Shown one piece after another: positions 1 through 6,349 of a stretch of DNA of 25,460 nt. The notes under the pieces were generated by a model. The model worked only from the letters and a program-made list of their open reading frames with translations. It made no database searches and was not told the DNA's origin. The translations under genes and the position numbers were made by a program. Source of the stretch: Patescibacteria group bacterium (GTDB lineage Bacteria > Patescibacteriota > Minisyncoccia > Minisyncoccales > DG-74-1); NCBI GenBank assembly GCA_030016465.1, contig JASEJL010000006.1, positions 1 through 25,460 on the forward strand, read 5' to 3'. Positions within the stretch are counted from its first letter, which is position 1. Each line of letters opens with the position of its first letter.

Positions 1-156
1 AAACAAAGGTCAGCTGAAATCACTCCACTTAAAAGATTAATACCTTATTTGGTGTTAAATTATATTACAGAACAAGAGAGCAGTTTGGTGTCATGCTTAA
101 ATTACTTGACACGAGACCTAACAGTCGGGTTCCGCTTTAATTTCCCTAATTTTTAG
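1..156 (+). CDS. Partial open frame cut by the window edge, unidentified
   Basis: Frame 1 is open from the first base to a TAG at 154-156, giving 51 residues with no start inside the window. The middle (RLIPYLVLNYITEQESSLVS followed by CLNYLTRDLTVGFR) has the hydrophobic spacing of two helices and faintly recalls the C-terminal DNA-binding helices of DnaA or REP-associated transposases, but I cannot assign it. Its stop codon lies inside the first copy of the dispersed repeat, so the last residues come from repeat sequence and the natural 3' end may be lost. It could be chance open frame. Confidence 0.25.
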   Translation, partial: KQRSAEITPLKRLIPYLVLNYITEQESSLVSCLNYLTRDLTVGFRFNFPNF

Positions 157-157
157 C
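134..157 (-). repeat. Dispersed intergenic repeat, copy 1
   Basis: The plus strand begins GCTTTAATTTCCC and ends TTTTTAGC. Near-identical copies lie at 2668-2689, 3406-3430, 6324-6349 and 7055-7080, with a degenerate one at 4211-4235, all in the same orientation. The unit is an imperfect palindrome (GCT and AGC ends, AATT inner arms, T:T mismatches). Read on the minus strand with the adjacent ATG it spells MLKIREIKAEP and then hits a stop. Here it separates the decayed phosphoesterase from the window edge and shares the extra upstream bases CGGGTTCC with copy 5 (as GGGTTCC). Confidence 0.85.
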
Positions 158-209
158 ATTTTATTTATCCGACAATTTCATTTAACTTTAGAAAATCAAA
201 CTATTAGCT

Positions 210-723
210 TTATTTCAAAATAAATTCTTTTATTCTTTGCCAATCTTCCGGTCTTCCTTCGGCTGTAAATAAATGGATACTGTTTACCGCAAAAATTATA
301 TCAAATTTTTTTCCTATTTCTTTAATAATTTTTTCTTTTATTTCTGGGAGGAAGTCACCATACATCAAACTTAAATGAGGTATATATTCTGAATCCCACT
401 CTCGATTAAAAATTTCTCTTGCTTTTAAATTTGCATTTATTATATCTTTTGTTTCCTCTACCTTAATAAATAAACACTTAAAATATTCATTACGATATTC
501 AACCTTTGTAAGTCTGATCTTAAAAGAGTTAATAAGGATAGCCAATTGTGAAGTTTTGAATATTATATCTTTTTCGGCTCCACTTATATTTGCAAGTAAG
601 GTAACGTGGGGTTCAAATTTAGGCGAACCATATTGTTTACTCAATTTAGTGATTAAATTAGCTAATTTATTATAAATATCTCAGACTGGCATAAACCAGA
701 GTGAGTATTTTTTTTGCTTTCAT
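210..723 (-). pseudogene. 2H phosphoesterase (cyclic phosphodiesterase-like), broken near the N-terminus
   Basis: The intact part (from TTG at 644, or from codon 680) has the two H-x-T/S motifs of the 2H phosphoesterase superfamily, FEPHVTLL and YIPHLSLMYG, which hydrolyse 2',3'- or 1'',2''-cyclic phosphates. The family's N-terminal strand is missing from this frame. It is visible just upstream: bases 713 to 645 read KKYSLWFMPV, then TGA (681-683), then DIYNKLANLITKLS in the same frame. The TGA sits where the family usually has Gly, so one G-to-T change (GGA to TGA) explains it. Further up, an ATG at 723 reaches this frame only if the A8 tract (708-715) had seven A's. TGA is a stop elsewhere in the window, so this is best read as a gene with two lesions. 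A truncated protein from TTG would keep both histidine motifs. Confidence 0.75.
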
Positions 724-756
724 ATTTTACATTTTTTTTATGGACTAAATCCGAGG

Positions 757-864
757 TTAGTCCTTAAAAATTCTTTGTGGTAAATATCTAAAAATTTCCT
801 CATAAAGGGAGGTTCGCCTCTTTAAAGTTTCATATTTTGTCTTAGACAAAGTAACGGTTTCCAT
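757..864 (-). pseudogene. Truncated antitoxin paralogue, 35 codons
   Basis: An ATG at 864 opens a 35-residue frame starting METVTLSKTKYETLKRR and running to RIFKD before TAA. It aligns without gaps to the first 33 or so residues of the 67-residue antitoxin at 6793-6996 (MKTVTLPKTKYEALKKQ, then EIFRYLPQRIF against KIFRYSPERIF). The C-terminal half and any PIN toxin partner are absent. Upstream it keeps the promoter-like block shared by the other two cassettes. Downstream bases 741-762 form a small inverted repeat (GGACTAA / TTAGTCC). This is a relic of a third toxin-antitoxin cassette; whether the stub is still translated cannot be told. Confidence 0.75.
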
Positions 865-874
865 AACATTATTA

Positions 875-904
875 AGTTTATCCCTTATTACAAGAATTTG
901 TCAA
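875..904 (-). promoter_or_regulatory. Promoter-like block of the relic antitoxin
   Basis: On the minus strand TTGACA (904-899), an 18-nt spacer and TAAACT (880-875) precede the ATG at 864 by ten bases. The TAAACTTAA core recurs before the antitoxins at 3350 and 6996. The close spacing would place the transcript start at or near the start codon. Confidence 0.5.
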
Positions 905-941
905 TTTTCATAATCTAATTTTTTCCAGCCAAGGGATTTTT
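905..941. repeat. 37-bp direct repeat, copy 1
   Basis: Identical to 1629-1665 over 37 bases (plus strand ends CCAGCCAAGGGATTTTT). In both copies one minus-strand frame reads KIPWLEKIRL followed by TGA, so it looks like the end of a small gene duplicated in front of two different downstream genes: the relic antitoxin here, DUF3800 in the other copy. Confidence 0.9.
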
Positions 942-960
942 GTTTCGATTCTCGTGTCTC

Positions 961-989
961 TTGACAGCTCTTTTTAAATTTGATATCTT
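961..989 (+). promoter_or_regulatory. Sigma70-type promoter for a small RNA
   Basis: TTGACA (961-966), exactly 17 nt, then TATCTT (984-989). The -35 is a perfect consensus match. It points rightward into a region with no plus-strand protein gene, and the predicted start near 996 lies at the base of the structured segment that follows. Confidence 0.6.
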
Positions 990-995
990 AAAATA

Positions 996-1084
996 GAACT
1001 GGGAATGCGAGACAAATCCCAGTGGGAGAGTTTCAATTTTGGAACTATCGCATTTCCCGACCTCGACTTTGTCGGGGTTTTTTA
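996..1084 (+). ncRNA. Candidate stand-alone structured small RNA, about 90 nt
   Basis: Between a consensus promoter and a strong intrinsic terminator lies sequence with several mutually exclusive pairings. Hairpin A pairs ACTGGGA (998-1004) with TCCCAGT (1017-1023). Long stem B pairs GGGAATGCGA (1001-1010) with TCGCATTTCCC (1048-1058), one bulge, and encloses a small hairpin GTTTC (1030-1034) / GGAAC (1041-1045). Terminator C pairs CCCGAC (1056-1061) with GTCGGG (1071-1076). A and B compete for 1001-1004, and B and C compete for 1056-1058. This is riboswitch or attenuator logic, yet no plus-strand gene follows; the RNA ends against the 3' end of the convergent DUF3800 gene. It resembles no small RNA I recognise. 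Confidence 0.5.
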
Positions 1085-1085
1085 T
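1056..1085 (+). terminator. Intrinsic terminator of the small RNA
   Basis: CCCGAC and GTCGGG form a six-pair stem followed by an uninterrupted T run (1078-1083). The T run overlaps the stop codon of the DUF3800 gene on the other strand. No matching T run follows the hairpin on the minus strand. Confidence 0.75.
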
Positions 1086-1624
1086 TCAATTATTACTATA
1101 ATTTTCTTTTTTAATCTTTGATAATAATTAGAAATCCTCTCCAAATTTCTCTTATCAAAATAAGACCTGGAAAGGCCAGCCACCATATCAGCTAACCTTA
1201 TGCCAGCATATTGACTGCTTTTAACTGTTCGAAGTTTTCTTACCGAAATTCCTTTATCTCTTAAAATTTTTTTAATTTTTCTTTCATACCATTTTGGCTT
1301 TTTACCATCGATATAAATATTTCTAATATTTCTCTCTACAACCATATGGATTAAGACCCTCTCTAATTCTTGAGCAGGATTTATCGGATTTTTAATTATG
1401 GCAATTTTAACTTTAAAATCTAACCCCAAAACTGCGTCCATAAATTTTTCTTTAACTTTCCAAACTGCTTTTGCCCAATGAAAATAATCAATCTTTAGTT
1501 GATTTTCGACTGCCAGAATTCGCTTTTCTATTTCCCCATAATTTTCAGTTTCTATATAAACCAAAACAAAGGTAGAATGCTCCATTTCCTTATGGATTCC
1601 CGATTCATCAATAAAAACTAACAT
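1082..1624 (-). CDS. DUF3800 domain protein
   Basis: The start is placed at the ATG at 1624 because the DUF3800 family begins with a short strand ending in DESG, here MLVFIDESG; the 31 upstream residues of the longer frame derive from the 37-bp repeat and look spurious. Acidic positions typical of this RNase H-like family are visible: Asp and Glu in FIDESG, Asp in NIYIDGK, and Asp in GIRLADMVAGL near the C-terminus. About 180 residues, within family range. DUF3800 proteins often lie in mobile or defence-rich regions; their activity is not settled. The gene follows a decayed small ORF, and its 3' end meets the terminator of a convergent small RNA. Confidence 0.75.
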   Translation of the reverse strand: MLVFIDESGIHKEMEHSTFVLVYIETENYGEIEKRILAVENQLKIDYFHWAKAVWKVKEKFMDAVLGLDFKVKIAIIKNPINPAQELERVLIHMVVERNIRNIYIDGKKPKWYERKIKKILRDKGISVRKLRTVKSSQYAGIRLADMVAGLSRSYFDKRNLERISNYYQRLKKKIIVIIE

Positions 1625-1628
1625 ATAT

Positions 1629-1665
1629 TTTTCATAATCTAATTTTTTCCAGCCAAGGGATTTTT
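1629..1665. repeat. 37-bp direct repeat, copy 2
   Basis: Exact match to 905-941. This copy sits immediately before the DUF3800 start codon and contains the last codons and TGA (1632-1634) of the small degenerate gene upstream. Confidence 0.9.
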
Positions 1666-1874
1666 TTACCTTGTTTTCTTTGCCAGAATATATCTTCCCA
1701 AATGTAATGAATAGCAAGCCTTTTCCATTTACCCCAGTATTTTTTCAGCCTCTCTGGGTATCTTTTTAGCTGGAATTAATGATTTATTATACATTACTCT
1801 ATATAATCTGGGGTAGGGAAGTGGTCTGGTTTGTAAATTGAAGTTATTTTGTTTAATTTTAATATTCTTTTCAT
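1632..1874 (-). pseudogene. Degenerate small gene, frame broken at least twice
   Basis: An ATG at 1874 overlaps the TGA of the SplB-like gene (ATGA) and starts MKRILKLNKITSIYKP, stopping at 1794. A second frame then reads RPLPYPRLYRVMYNKSLIPA and KKIPREAEKILG before TAA. A third, in the same register as the first, reads YWGKWKRLAIHYIWEDIF and ends GKKIPWLEKIRL TGA at 1632. Removing one base from the A6 tract after GCTG joins the second and third frames smoothly. The Trp-rich C-terminal part does not look random. I do not recognise the family. Position suggests it was once co-translated between the SplB-like and DUF3800 genes. Confidence 0.4.
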
Positions 1875-2668
1875 ACTTTAATTGTTTTCCATTTTGGAAA
1901 ATGAATTTCGATTCCTGCTGATTTTATATTTTCCTTTTTAATAATGTCTTTTAAATCTTCTAAAAACTCTGAAAATTTTTCTGAATTAGCCATAACTTTA
2001 TAGCTTTTGGGAAATTTTGTTTTTAATGCCTTAATAAACTCCTCGCCGCTGGCTCTCAGATTCAAAATTTCAAACCAATAATAATCGACGAAATTTTTAG
2101 TTTCTTTTATGCACTTTTTTACATTTACTAATTCAGGAATTATTGGGCTTATAAATGCGTAAGTTCTTAATTTATTCTTCTTTAAAATTTTTAAGGCATG
2201 AACTCTTTCTTTATGAGTTGATGAGAATGGCTCAAAAAGTTTTTTAATTTTCCCTTCAAATCCATTAATGGTTAAACCGATTTCAATATTTTTAAACTCT
2301 TTAAATAAATCAATATCTCTTAAAATTAAATCTGATTTTGTCTGAACGGTCAATTTAATCCGTTTGTTCATATTTTCCAGTACTCTTCGTGTCAACTTCA
2401 ATTTCTTTTCAATTGGCTGATAGGGATCGGAAACACTGCTCATCCAAACCCATCCCCTCACATAATTTCCTTTCACTAATTCCGGCGCATTTTCTTTAAC
2501 CTCAACCCAAGTTCCCCATTTTCCATAAGGTTTCCAGCGGCACATAAATCCACTGTAGCAATAAAGACAGTTGTGCTCACATCCAACATATTGATTTATC
2601 GTCCAATCGCTCCCTGGTAAACCTGTTTTCGTAAAAATGCTTTTCGCTTTTACCTTAATTATTTTCAT
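1871..2668 (-). CDS. Radical SAM protein, SplB/Rv2578c-like
   Basis: 265 residues. The [4Fe-4S] cysteines are C30-x3-C34-x2-C37 in GCEHNCLYCY, preceded by the family hallmark KTGLPGSDWTINQYVG. SSVSDPYQPIE at about residue 77 and LTVQTKSDLILRD at about 107 are typical of the COG1533 spore-photoproduct-lyase-like group. True SplB repairs DNA photolesions, but most members of this group have no assigned substrate, so only the radical SAM chemistry (AdoMet cleavage to a 5'-deoxyadenosyl radical) is safe. The start codon directly follows a copy of the dispersed repeat; no clear Shine-Dalgarno site is seen. It ends in TGA, which supports the standard code. Confidence 0.88.
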   Translation of the reverse strand: MKIIKVKAKSIFTKTGLPGSDWTINQYVGCEHNCLYCYSGFMCRWKPYGKWGTWVEVKENAPELVKGNYVRGWVWMSSVSDPYQPIEKKLKLTRRVLENMNKRIKLTVQTKSDLILRDIDLFKEFKNIEIGLTINGFEGKIKKLFEPFSSTHKERVHALKILKKNKLRTYAFISPIIPELVNVKKCIKETKNFVDYYWFEILNLRASGEEFIKALKTKFPKSYKVMANSEKFSEFLEDLKDIIKKENIKSAGIEIHFPKWKTIKV

Positions 2669-2689
2669 TTAATTTCCCTAATTTTTAGC
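2668..2689 (-). repeat. Dispersed intergenic repeat, copy 2
   Basis: Fills the whole 16-nt gap between the PIN toxin and the SplB-like gene: it contains the toxin's TAA stop and ends at the ATG of the next gene. Confidence 0.85.
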
Positions 2690-3104
2690 CTTTTTTAAAA
2701 TGTTTTAGAAATTCTCTTGGCGAAATAATTGGAATTCCTTGAAATTTTTTAAGTCTTAGCAAATGTTTATCTCCAGAAATAATAAAATTAGCGCCACAGG
2801 ATTGGGCGCAGGCTAAAAAATGATTATCAAATCGATCAACCTTAATTAAGTCTGGAATTTTAGTAGGTTGAGATAAAATTGATTTTGAAGCGAGGCGTTT
2901 GATTATTTTGATCAAGTCAATTTTTTCTTGTTTTGCCTTGGCAGCAATATGAGGATAACTAGCAACTTTTATCAATTCGGCTAAGGTAGCTTTCGAGAAG
3001 CAAAGAGTGATTTTATATTGATTGATGAGATGATAAAGAGGACTTAGTTTCTTTTTCCATAAGAGAGCAGAAATTAAAACATTAGTATCAATAACAACTC
3101 GCAT
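2685..3104 (-). CDS. PIN-domain toxin (COG1569-like)
   Basis: The ATG at 3104 opens MRVVIDTNVLISALLW, the classic first strand of PIN-domain ribonucleases with the metal-binding Asp in IDTN. Further acidic residues follow in VDRFDNHFLACA and IISGDKHLL, and the tail PIISPREFL fits the COG1569 group. About 139 residues, full length. Probable Mg-dependent RNase toxin. It lies ten bases after the antitoxin stop in the corrected frame. Because of a poly-A length difference it also reads in frame with the antitoxin, giving an apparent 221-residue fusion that I regard as artefactual or slippage-dependent. Confidence 0.85.
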   Translation of the reverse strand: MRVVIDTNVLISALLWKKKLSPLYHLINQYKITLCFSKATLAELIKVASYPHIAAKAKQEKIDLIKIIKRLASKSILSQPTKIPDLIKVDRFDNHFLACAQSCGANFIISGDKHLLRLKKFQGIPIISPREFLKHFKKG

Positions 3105-3114
3105 AAATTTTAGG

Positions 3115-3350
3115 TTATTTTCTTTTCCTTGCCCAGCTGATAGCTTCTTCAATATCTTTTTTGGTAATTTTTTTTTTCCTAAGGTGCGAAGTTTTTTTTC
3201 GGTATCTTTATCAAAAAGTAAAAATCCAGGTTTTTCAACCTTTTTGATTACAATGGTATCTTTATATTTTCGAATAAAAACTTTCTTTCCCCGCCAATCT
3301 TTTGGTAAAGTTAAAGTCTGATTTTTCAATTTGAGGGTTTGAGCAGTCAT
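3115..3350 (-). CDS. AbrB/MazE-type antitoxin, frameshifted at an A10 tract
   Basis: Starts at ATG 3350. The N-terminal half is an AbrB-type swapped-hairpin DNA-binding domain (KNQTLTLPKDWRGKKVFIRK). The tract at 3168-3177 is ten A's on the coding strand. Read as eleven (or eight), the protein continues ITKKDIEEAISWARKRK and stops at 3115, the canonical antitoxin C-terminus that wraps the PIN partner. Read as ten, the frame runs through into the PIN gene. The good match of the alternative frame to known antitoxin tails makes the frame change real rather than a true fusion. The cassette has its own promoter-like block just upstream. Confidence 0.75.
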
Positions 3351-3356
3351 ATTTTA

Positions 3357-3385
3357 AGTTTATCTCCTTTTTCAAAATTCGTCAA
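3357..3385 (-). promoter_or_regulatory. Promoter-like block of the AbrB-PIN cassette
   Basis: TTGACG (3385-3380), 17 nt, TAAACT (3362-3357) on the minus strand. Only six bases separate the -10 from the ATG at 3350, so a leaderless transcript is predicted. The block and its flanks closely match 7005-7033. Confidence 0.55.
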
Positions 3386-3405
3386 ATTTCCTAACAATCG
3401 ACCCA

Positions 3406-3430
3406 CTTTAATTTCCCTAATTTTTAGCAT
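3406..3430 (-). repeat. Dispersed intergenic repeat, copy 3
   Basis: Begins four bases after the stop of the TIM-barrel gene. On the minus strand its ATG opens a 27-codon frame (MLKIREIKVGRLLGN and on) whose TGA overlaps the antitoxin ATG; this frame is not kept in copy 5, which argues against a conserved leader peptide. Confidence 0.85.
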
Positions 3431-3434
3431 AGTT

Positions 3435-4292
3435 TTAAATTTGGCTCCAAAGATTAAGAAGGATTTTTCTGGTTTTTAACATGTTTTGGTAAGGAAATAC
3501 TTCCAATATAAAAGGTCCATAATAATTTGAATTTTTGCACTCTTTTAAAAATTCTTTAAAGTTTATATTTCCTTTTCCGATCGCCTCATGTTGATCAGAT
3601 TTACCATCATTGTCATGAATATGCATATTTATTACAAAATCCTTAATTTTCCTAAAATAATCAATTGGCTTAACATTTGTTAAGTTTGCATGCCCAATAT
3701 CAAAAGTAATTTTAACTCCCTTTACAGAATTTATTACTCTTAATAAATCGTTTCTTTCTCTACACAAGGCTCGTTCGCTAGCCAGGTTTTCTAAGCCAAT
3801 TTCAATTCCGTAATTTTCTCCAAATTTCACCACCTCTTTTAAATTTTTTATAAGAATTTCAAAATTTTTGTTTACTGCCATTTCTCTTTTAGGCATCTCT
3901 TTATTACCAGAATGAATTGTTATTCGTTTGACCCCAAGTTTATTAGCTAAAATAATTTCTTTTTTTAAAACTCTAAGTGCTCCTTCTGAAACTTCTGGAA
4001 TTAAGCTACAGAGGGGCAAAAATTGAATTGCATGAAGGTTTAATGAAATATGATTGCTGCAAATTTCTTTAGCTTGTTTAATTATCTTAGGCTCTAAATC
4101 AAATTTCACTCCCAACCCTTGGATTTCATAACAATCAAATCCATTTTTAATCGCAAAATCTAAATCACTTAAAATATCTTGCCTGATTGATCCTATGAAT
4201 CCAATTTTAGGTTTAATTTTTTTAATTTTTAGCATTGTCCCGTGGGAATAATTTTGAATCTTTCTTTGGGCATAAATTTTAACTTTTGGCAT
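3435..4292 (-). CDS. Sugar phosphate isomerase/epimerase-like TIM barrel (1)
   Basis: Xylose-isomerase-like TIM barrel (AP endonuclease 2 / sugar isomerase fold), up to 285 residues. Candidate metal ligands at strand ends: Glu in EIGLENLA, Asp and His in ITFDIGHANL, His in MHIHDNDG, and Glu in FILEVFP. Substrate unknown; the fold covers sugar isomerases, epimerases and endonuclease IV, and there is no endonuclease IV signature I can confirm. An internal ATG at 4235 (MLKIKKIKPKIGF) begins closer to the first barrel strand and may be the true start; the 19 residues before it look unlike the family. A similar gene lies two genes upstream, across an M20 peptidase. Confidence 0.8.
   Translation of the reverse strand: MPKVKIYAQRKIQNYSHGTMLKIKKIKPKIGFIGSIRQDILSDLDFAIKNGFDCYEIQGLGVKFDLEPKIIKQAKEICSNHISLNLHAIQFLPLCSLIPEVSEGALRVLKKEIILANKLGVKRITIHSGNKEMPKREMAVNKNFEILIKNLKEVVKFGENYGIEIGLENLASERALCRERNDLLRVINSVKGVKITFDIGHANLTNVKPIDYFRKIKDFVINMHIHDNDGKSDQHEAIGKGNINFKEFLKECKNSNYYGPFILEVFPYQNMLKTRKILLNLWSQI
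4211..4235 (-). repeat. Degenerate dispersed repeat at an internal start codon, copy 6
   Basis: GTTTAATTTTTTTAATTTTTAGCAT differs from the other copies mainly in the central CCC. Here it lies inside coding sequence and forms the codons of MLKIKKIK at the probable true start of the TIM-barrel gene. Confidence 0.5.
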
Positions 4293-4313
4293 AAATTTTA
4301 AATTGATTTTGTC

Positions 4314-5489
4314 TTAATTTTCTTTTAGAAAGTCATAGATGATGTGGGCATACAGTATAGCTGTATCTATTAAACTTTTTACGTAAATACATTCATCATA
4401 GGAGTGAAGATTTTCGAAATCGACTCCAAATCCGCAAATGGTGGGGATTCCCTTTTGCCAAAGGAGGCTACCCGAGGTTCCTGTTCCGGCACAGGCTATT
4501 TTGGGTTCCTTTTTTAAAATTTGTTTTGATCGGTTTAAAATTATTTTGATTATTTTTGAATTTTCTGGGATTCGATAGGCAGGATGATAAACAAAATAAT
4601 CTATGGAAAATTTTAGATCTGGGATTTGCTTGGCTACAGTTCGGGTAATTTGCTCTAAAATTTCTTCTCTGGTCTGGAAGGGAAGAGTTCTAATGTCAAT
4701 TTCGATCTCACATCGGTCAGGAACAATGTTAATTGCCAAACCTCCTTTAATGGTGGAAACAGTGAGCTTTGGCCCAAATGGAAAAAATTTATCGCTTTTA
4801 TATCTCAATTTTAGGTTTTCCAAGACTTGGATAACTTTCGCCATTTTATTGATGGCATTGATTCCTTTTTGGGTTCGGCTTCCGGTATGGACTGCTTCTC
4901 CAAAGGTAGTGAGACTCGATCTTAGAACTCCTCTTGAACCTATCATTACTTCACCATTTCCAGGATAGGTAATTAAACAAACATCACCCTTTAACCCCTT
5001 CTTTAATAAAGTTTTCATTCCAGTAAAATTTCCACTTTCTTCATCAGAATCAAAAGCCAAGATTAATTGGCCATCTAAATTTAAATTTTTTAAACAGTTT
5101 GCGGCATAAATTGCGGCAGCAATTCCGGCTTTACAATCTGCACTTCCTCTACCATATAGTTTCCCTTTAACAATTTTTCCAGAAAAAGGATCATGGCTCC
5201 AAAATTTTTTTTCTCCAATAGGAACAGTATCTAAATGAGCGCTTAATATAAATCTTTTTTTACCTTTTTTACCAATTTTAGCTAGAATACTCGGTCTTTC
5301 CTTACTTCCAATTAATCGATGTTTTATTTTCAACTGTTTTAGTCTTTTAGAAATTACCTGAGCAATTTCTTTCTCATTTTCAATCCCATTTTGAGAAGGA
5401 GTTTTAACTAATTTCTGACAAAATTTAATTATTTCAGATTTTTTATTTTTAATGCTTTTAGTAATAGGTTCAATCATGGCTTTTTGCAT
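4314..5489 (-). CDS. M20 family metallopeptidase (ArgE/DapE/CPG2-like)
   Basis: 391 residues, normal length for the family. SAHLDTVP gives the zinc ligand H85 and D87, GRGSADCKAG gives the bridging D118, DSDEESG gives the catalytic and metal glutamates 150-151, and a C-terminal ENLHSYDE provides the last histidine ligand. A lid domain follows (VHTGSRTQKGINAI). Members remove N-acyl or N-succinyl groups or cleave dipeptides; sequence alone does not fix the substrate. M1 or M5 (MIEPITKSI) could be the start. It lies 17 nt after one TIM-barrel gene and 21 nt before another, suggesting a small catabolic or salvage unit. Confidence 0.85.
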   Translation of the reverse strand: MQKAMIEPITKSIKNKKSEIIKFCQKLVKTPSQNGIENEKEIAQVISKRLKQLKIKHRLIGSKERPSILAKIGKKGKKRFILSAHLDTVPIGEKKFWSHDPFSGKIVKGKLYGRGSADCKAGIAAAIYAANCLKNLNLDGQLILAFDSDEESGNFTGMKTLLKKGLKGDVCLITYPGNGEVMIGSRGVLRSSLTTFGEAVHTGSRTQKGINAINKMAKVIQVLENLKLRYKSDKFFPFGPKLTVSTIKGGLAINIVPDRCEIEIDIRTLPFQTREEILEQITRTVAKQIPDLKFSIDYFVYHPAYRIPENSKIIKIILNRSKQILKKEPKIACAGTGTSGSLLWQKGIPTICGFGVDFENLHSYDECIYVKSLIDTAILYAHIIYDFLKEN

Positions 5490-5506
5490 TTAATGATTTT
5501 ATTTGA

Positions 5507-6271
5507 TTATATCTTCTGCCACAATTCTTTCAATTTTTCTTTGCTCATTAAAACATTATTTCTATCTTTTGAAAAAATCTCTAAAGTTATCGTTCCGTCA
5601 TAATATTTCTTTAAAATCTTCAGTAATCTTTCCCAATTTATTATTCCGCAGCCTAAAGGCAAATGGAGATCTTCCTTCCCAAAATTATCATGTAAATGGA
5701 GGTGTCTTAACTTCTGGTGAAATTTCTCAATAAACTCCTCTGGCTTTCTGTTAAATAAATTAGCGTGACCAATATCGAGGTGAAAAAATAATTCCGGTAT
5801 CTCTTCTAAAATTATCGAAATATTTTCAACATTATCATTGAAGGTATCGATTGGTTCATACATTAATTTTAAATTATATTTTTCAGCCTCTTTCACCAGC
5901 TTTCTCAAACTCTCAATTTGGAAGATCACTCCTTCTTTTGGAGAAAAAATTATCCCCGGCCAATGGGCATGGATGGTAACAAATTCAACTCCGAGTTTGT
6001 TGAAAACTTCAAAATACCTGATTAATTCTTTAATTGCTGTTTCCCTTAAAAATTTTATTGGAGAGCCAATTGGGAGATACCAGGCAGTATGGCCAACCAC
6101 ATCTAAATTATAGTTTTTAAAAAGTTGTTTGAGCTTTCCCACATCAATTTTCTCTGGAACTGCCTGATCTTCCTCCAAAAACAAATCAACGAAATCAAAG
6201 CCGTTTTTGCCAATCCATTCAATTTCTTCAATTATATTTTTCCTTGGATGATTAGGAAACCCTATTTTCAT
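5507..6271 (-). CDS. Sugar phosphate isomerase/epimerase-like TIM barrel (2)
   Basis: 254 residues, starting MKIGFPNHPRKNI directly at the first barrel strand. Probable metal ligands: Glu in LMYEPIDTFND, Asp and His in FFHLDIGHANLF, His in LHLHDNFG, Glu in TITLEIFS. It is a clear relative of the gene at 3435-4292, sharing the IGHANL and HIHDN/HLHDN blocks, but diverged enough that the pair probably acts on different substrates or as a heteromeric or sequential pair. Substrate unknown. First gene of the three-gene TIM / M20 / TIM set; no Shine-Dalgarno site seen. Confidence 0.82.
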   Translation of the reverse strand: MKIGFPNHPRKNIIEEIEWIGKNGFDFVDLFLEEDQAVPEKIDVGKLKQLFKNYNLDVVGHTAWYLPIGSPIKFLRETAIKELIRYFEVFNKLGVEFVTIHAHWPGIIFSPKEGVIFQIESLRKLVKEAEKYNLKLMYEPIDTFNDNVENISIILEEIPELFFHLDIGHANLFNRKPEEFIEKFHQKLRHLHLHDNFGKEDLHLPLGCGIINWERLLKILKKYYDGTITLEIFSKDRNNVLMSKEKLKELWQKI

Positions 6272-6323
6272 AATTTTTGTAAAATCTCTTTAATTCTTTC
6301 GGCAATAGAAGATAATCAATTTT

Positions 6324-6349
6324 GCTTTAATTTCCCTAATTTTTAGCAT
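6324..6349 (-). repeat. Dispersed intergenic repeat, copy 4
   Basis: Contains the TAA stop of the split PIN gene upstream, as copy 2 does for the other PIN gene. On the minus strand its ATG opens a 19-codon frame starting MLKIREIKAK. Confidence 0.85.

Noticed and set aside
681..683. Alternative genetic code with UGA as glycine
   Set aside because: aspS, thpR and the SplB-like gene end in TGA at the expected family length, and no other in-frame TGA was found in conserved genes of the window.
1031..1045. CRISPR repeat (GTTTC...GGAAC)
   Set aside because: Only a single copy is present, with no array spacing and no cas gene.
3345..3430. Conserved 27-codon leader peptide overlapping the AbrB antitoxin start
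   Set aside because: The frame is not kept in the homologous leader at 7000-7080, where it stops after 13 codons.
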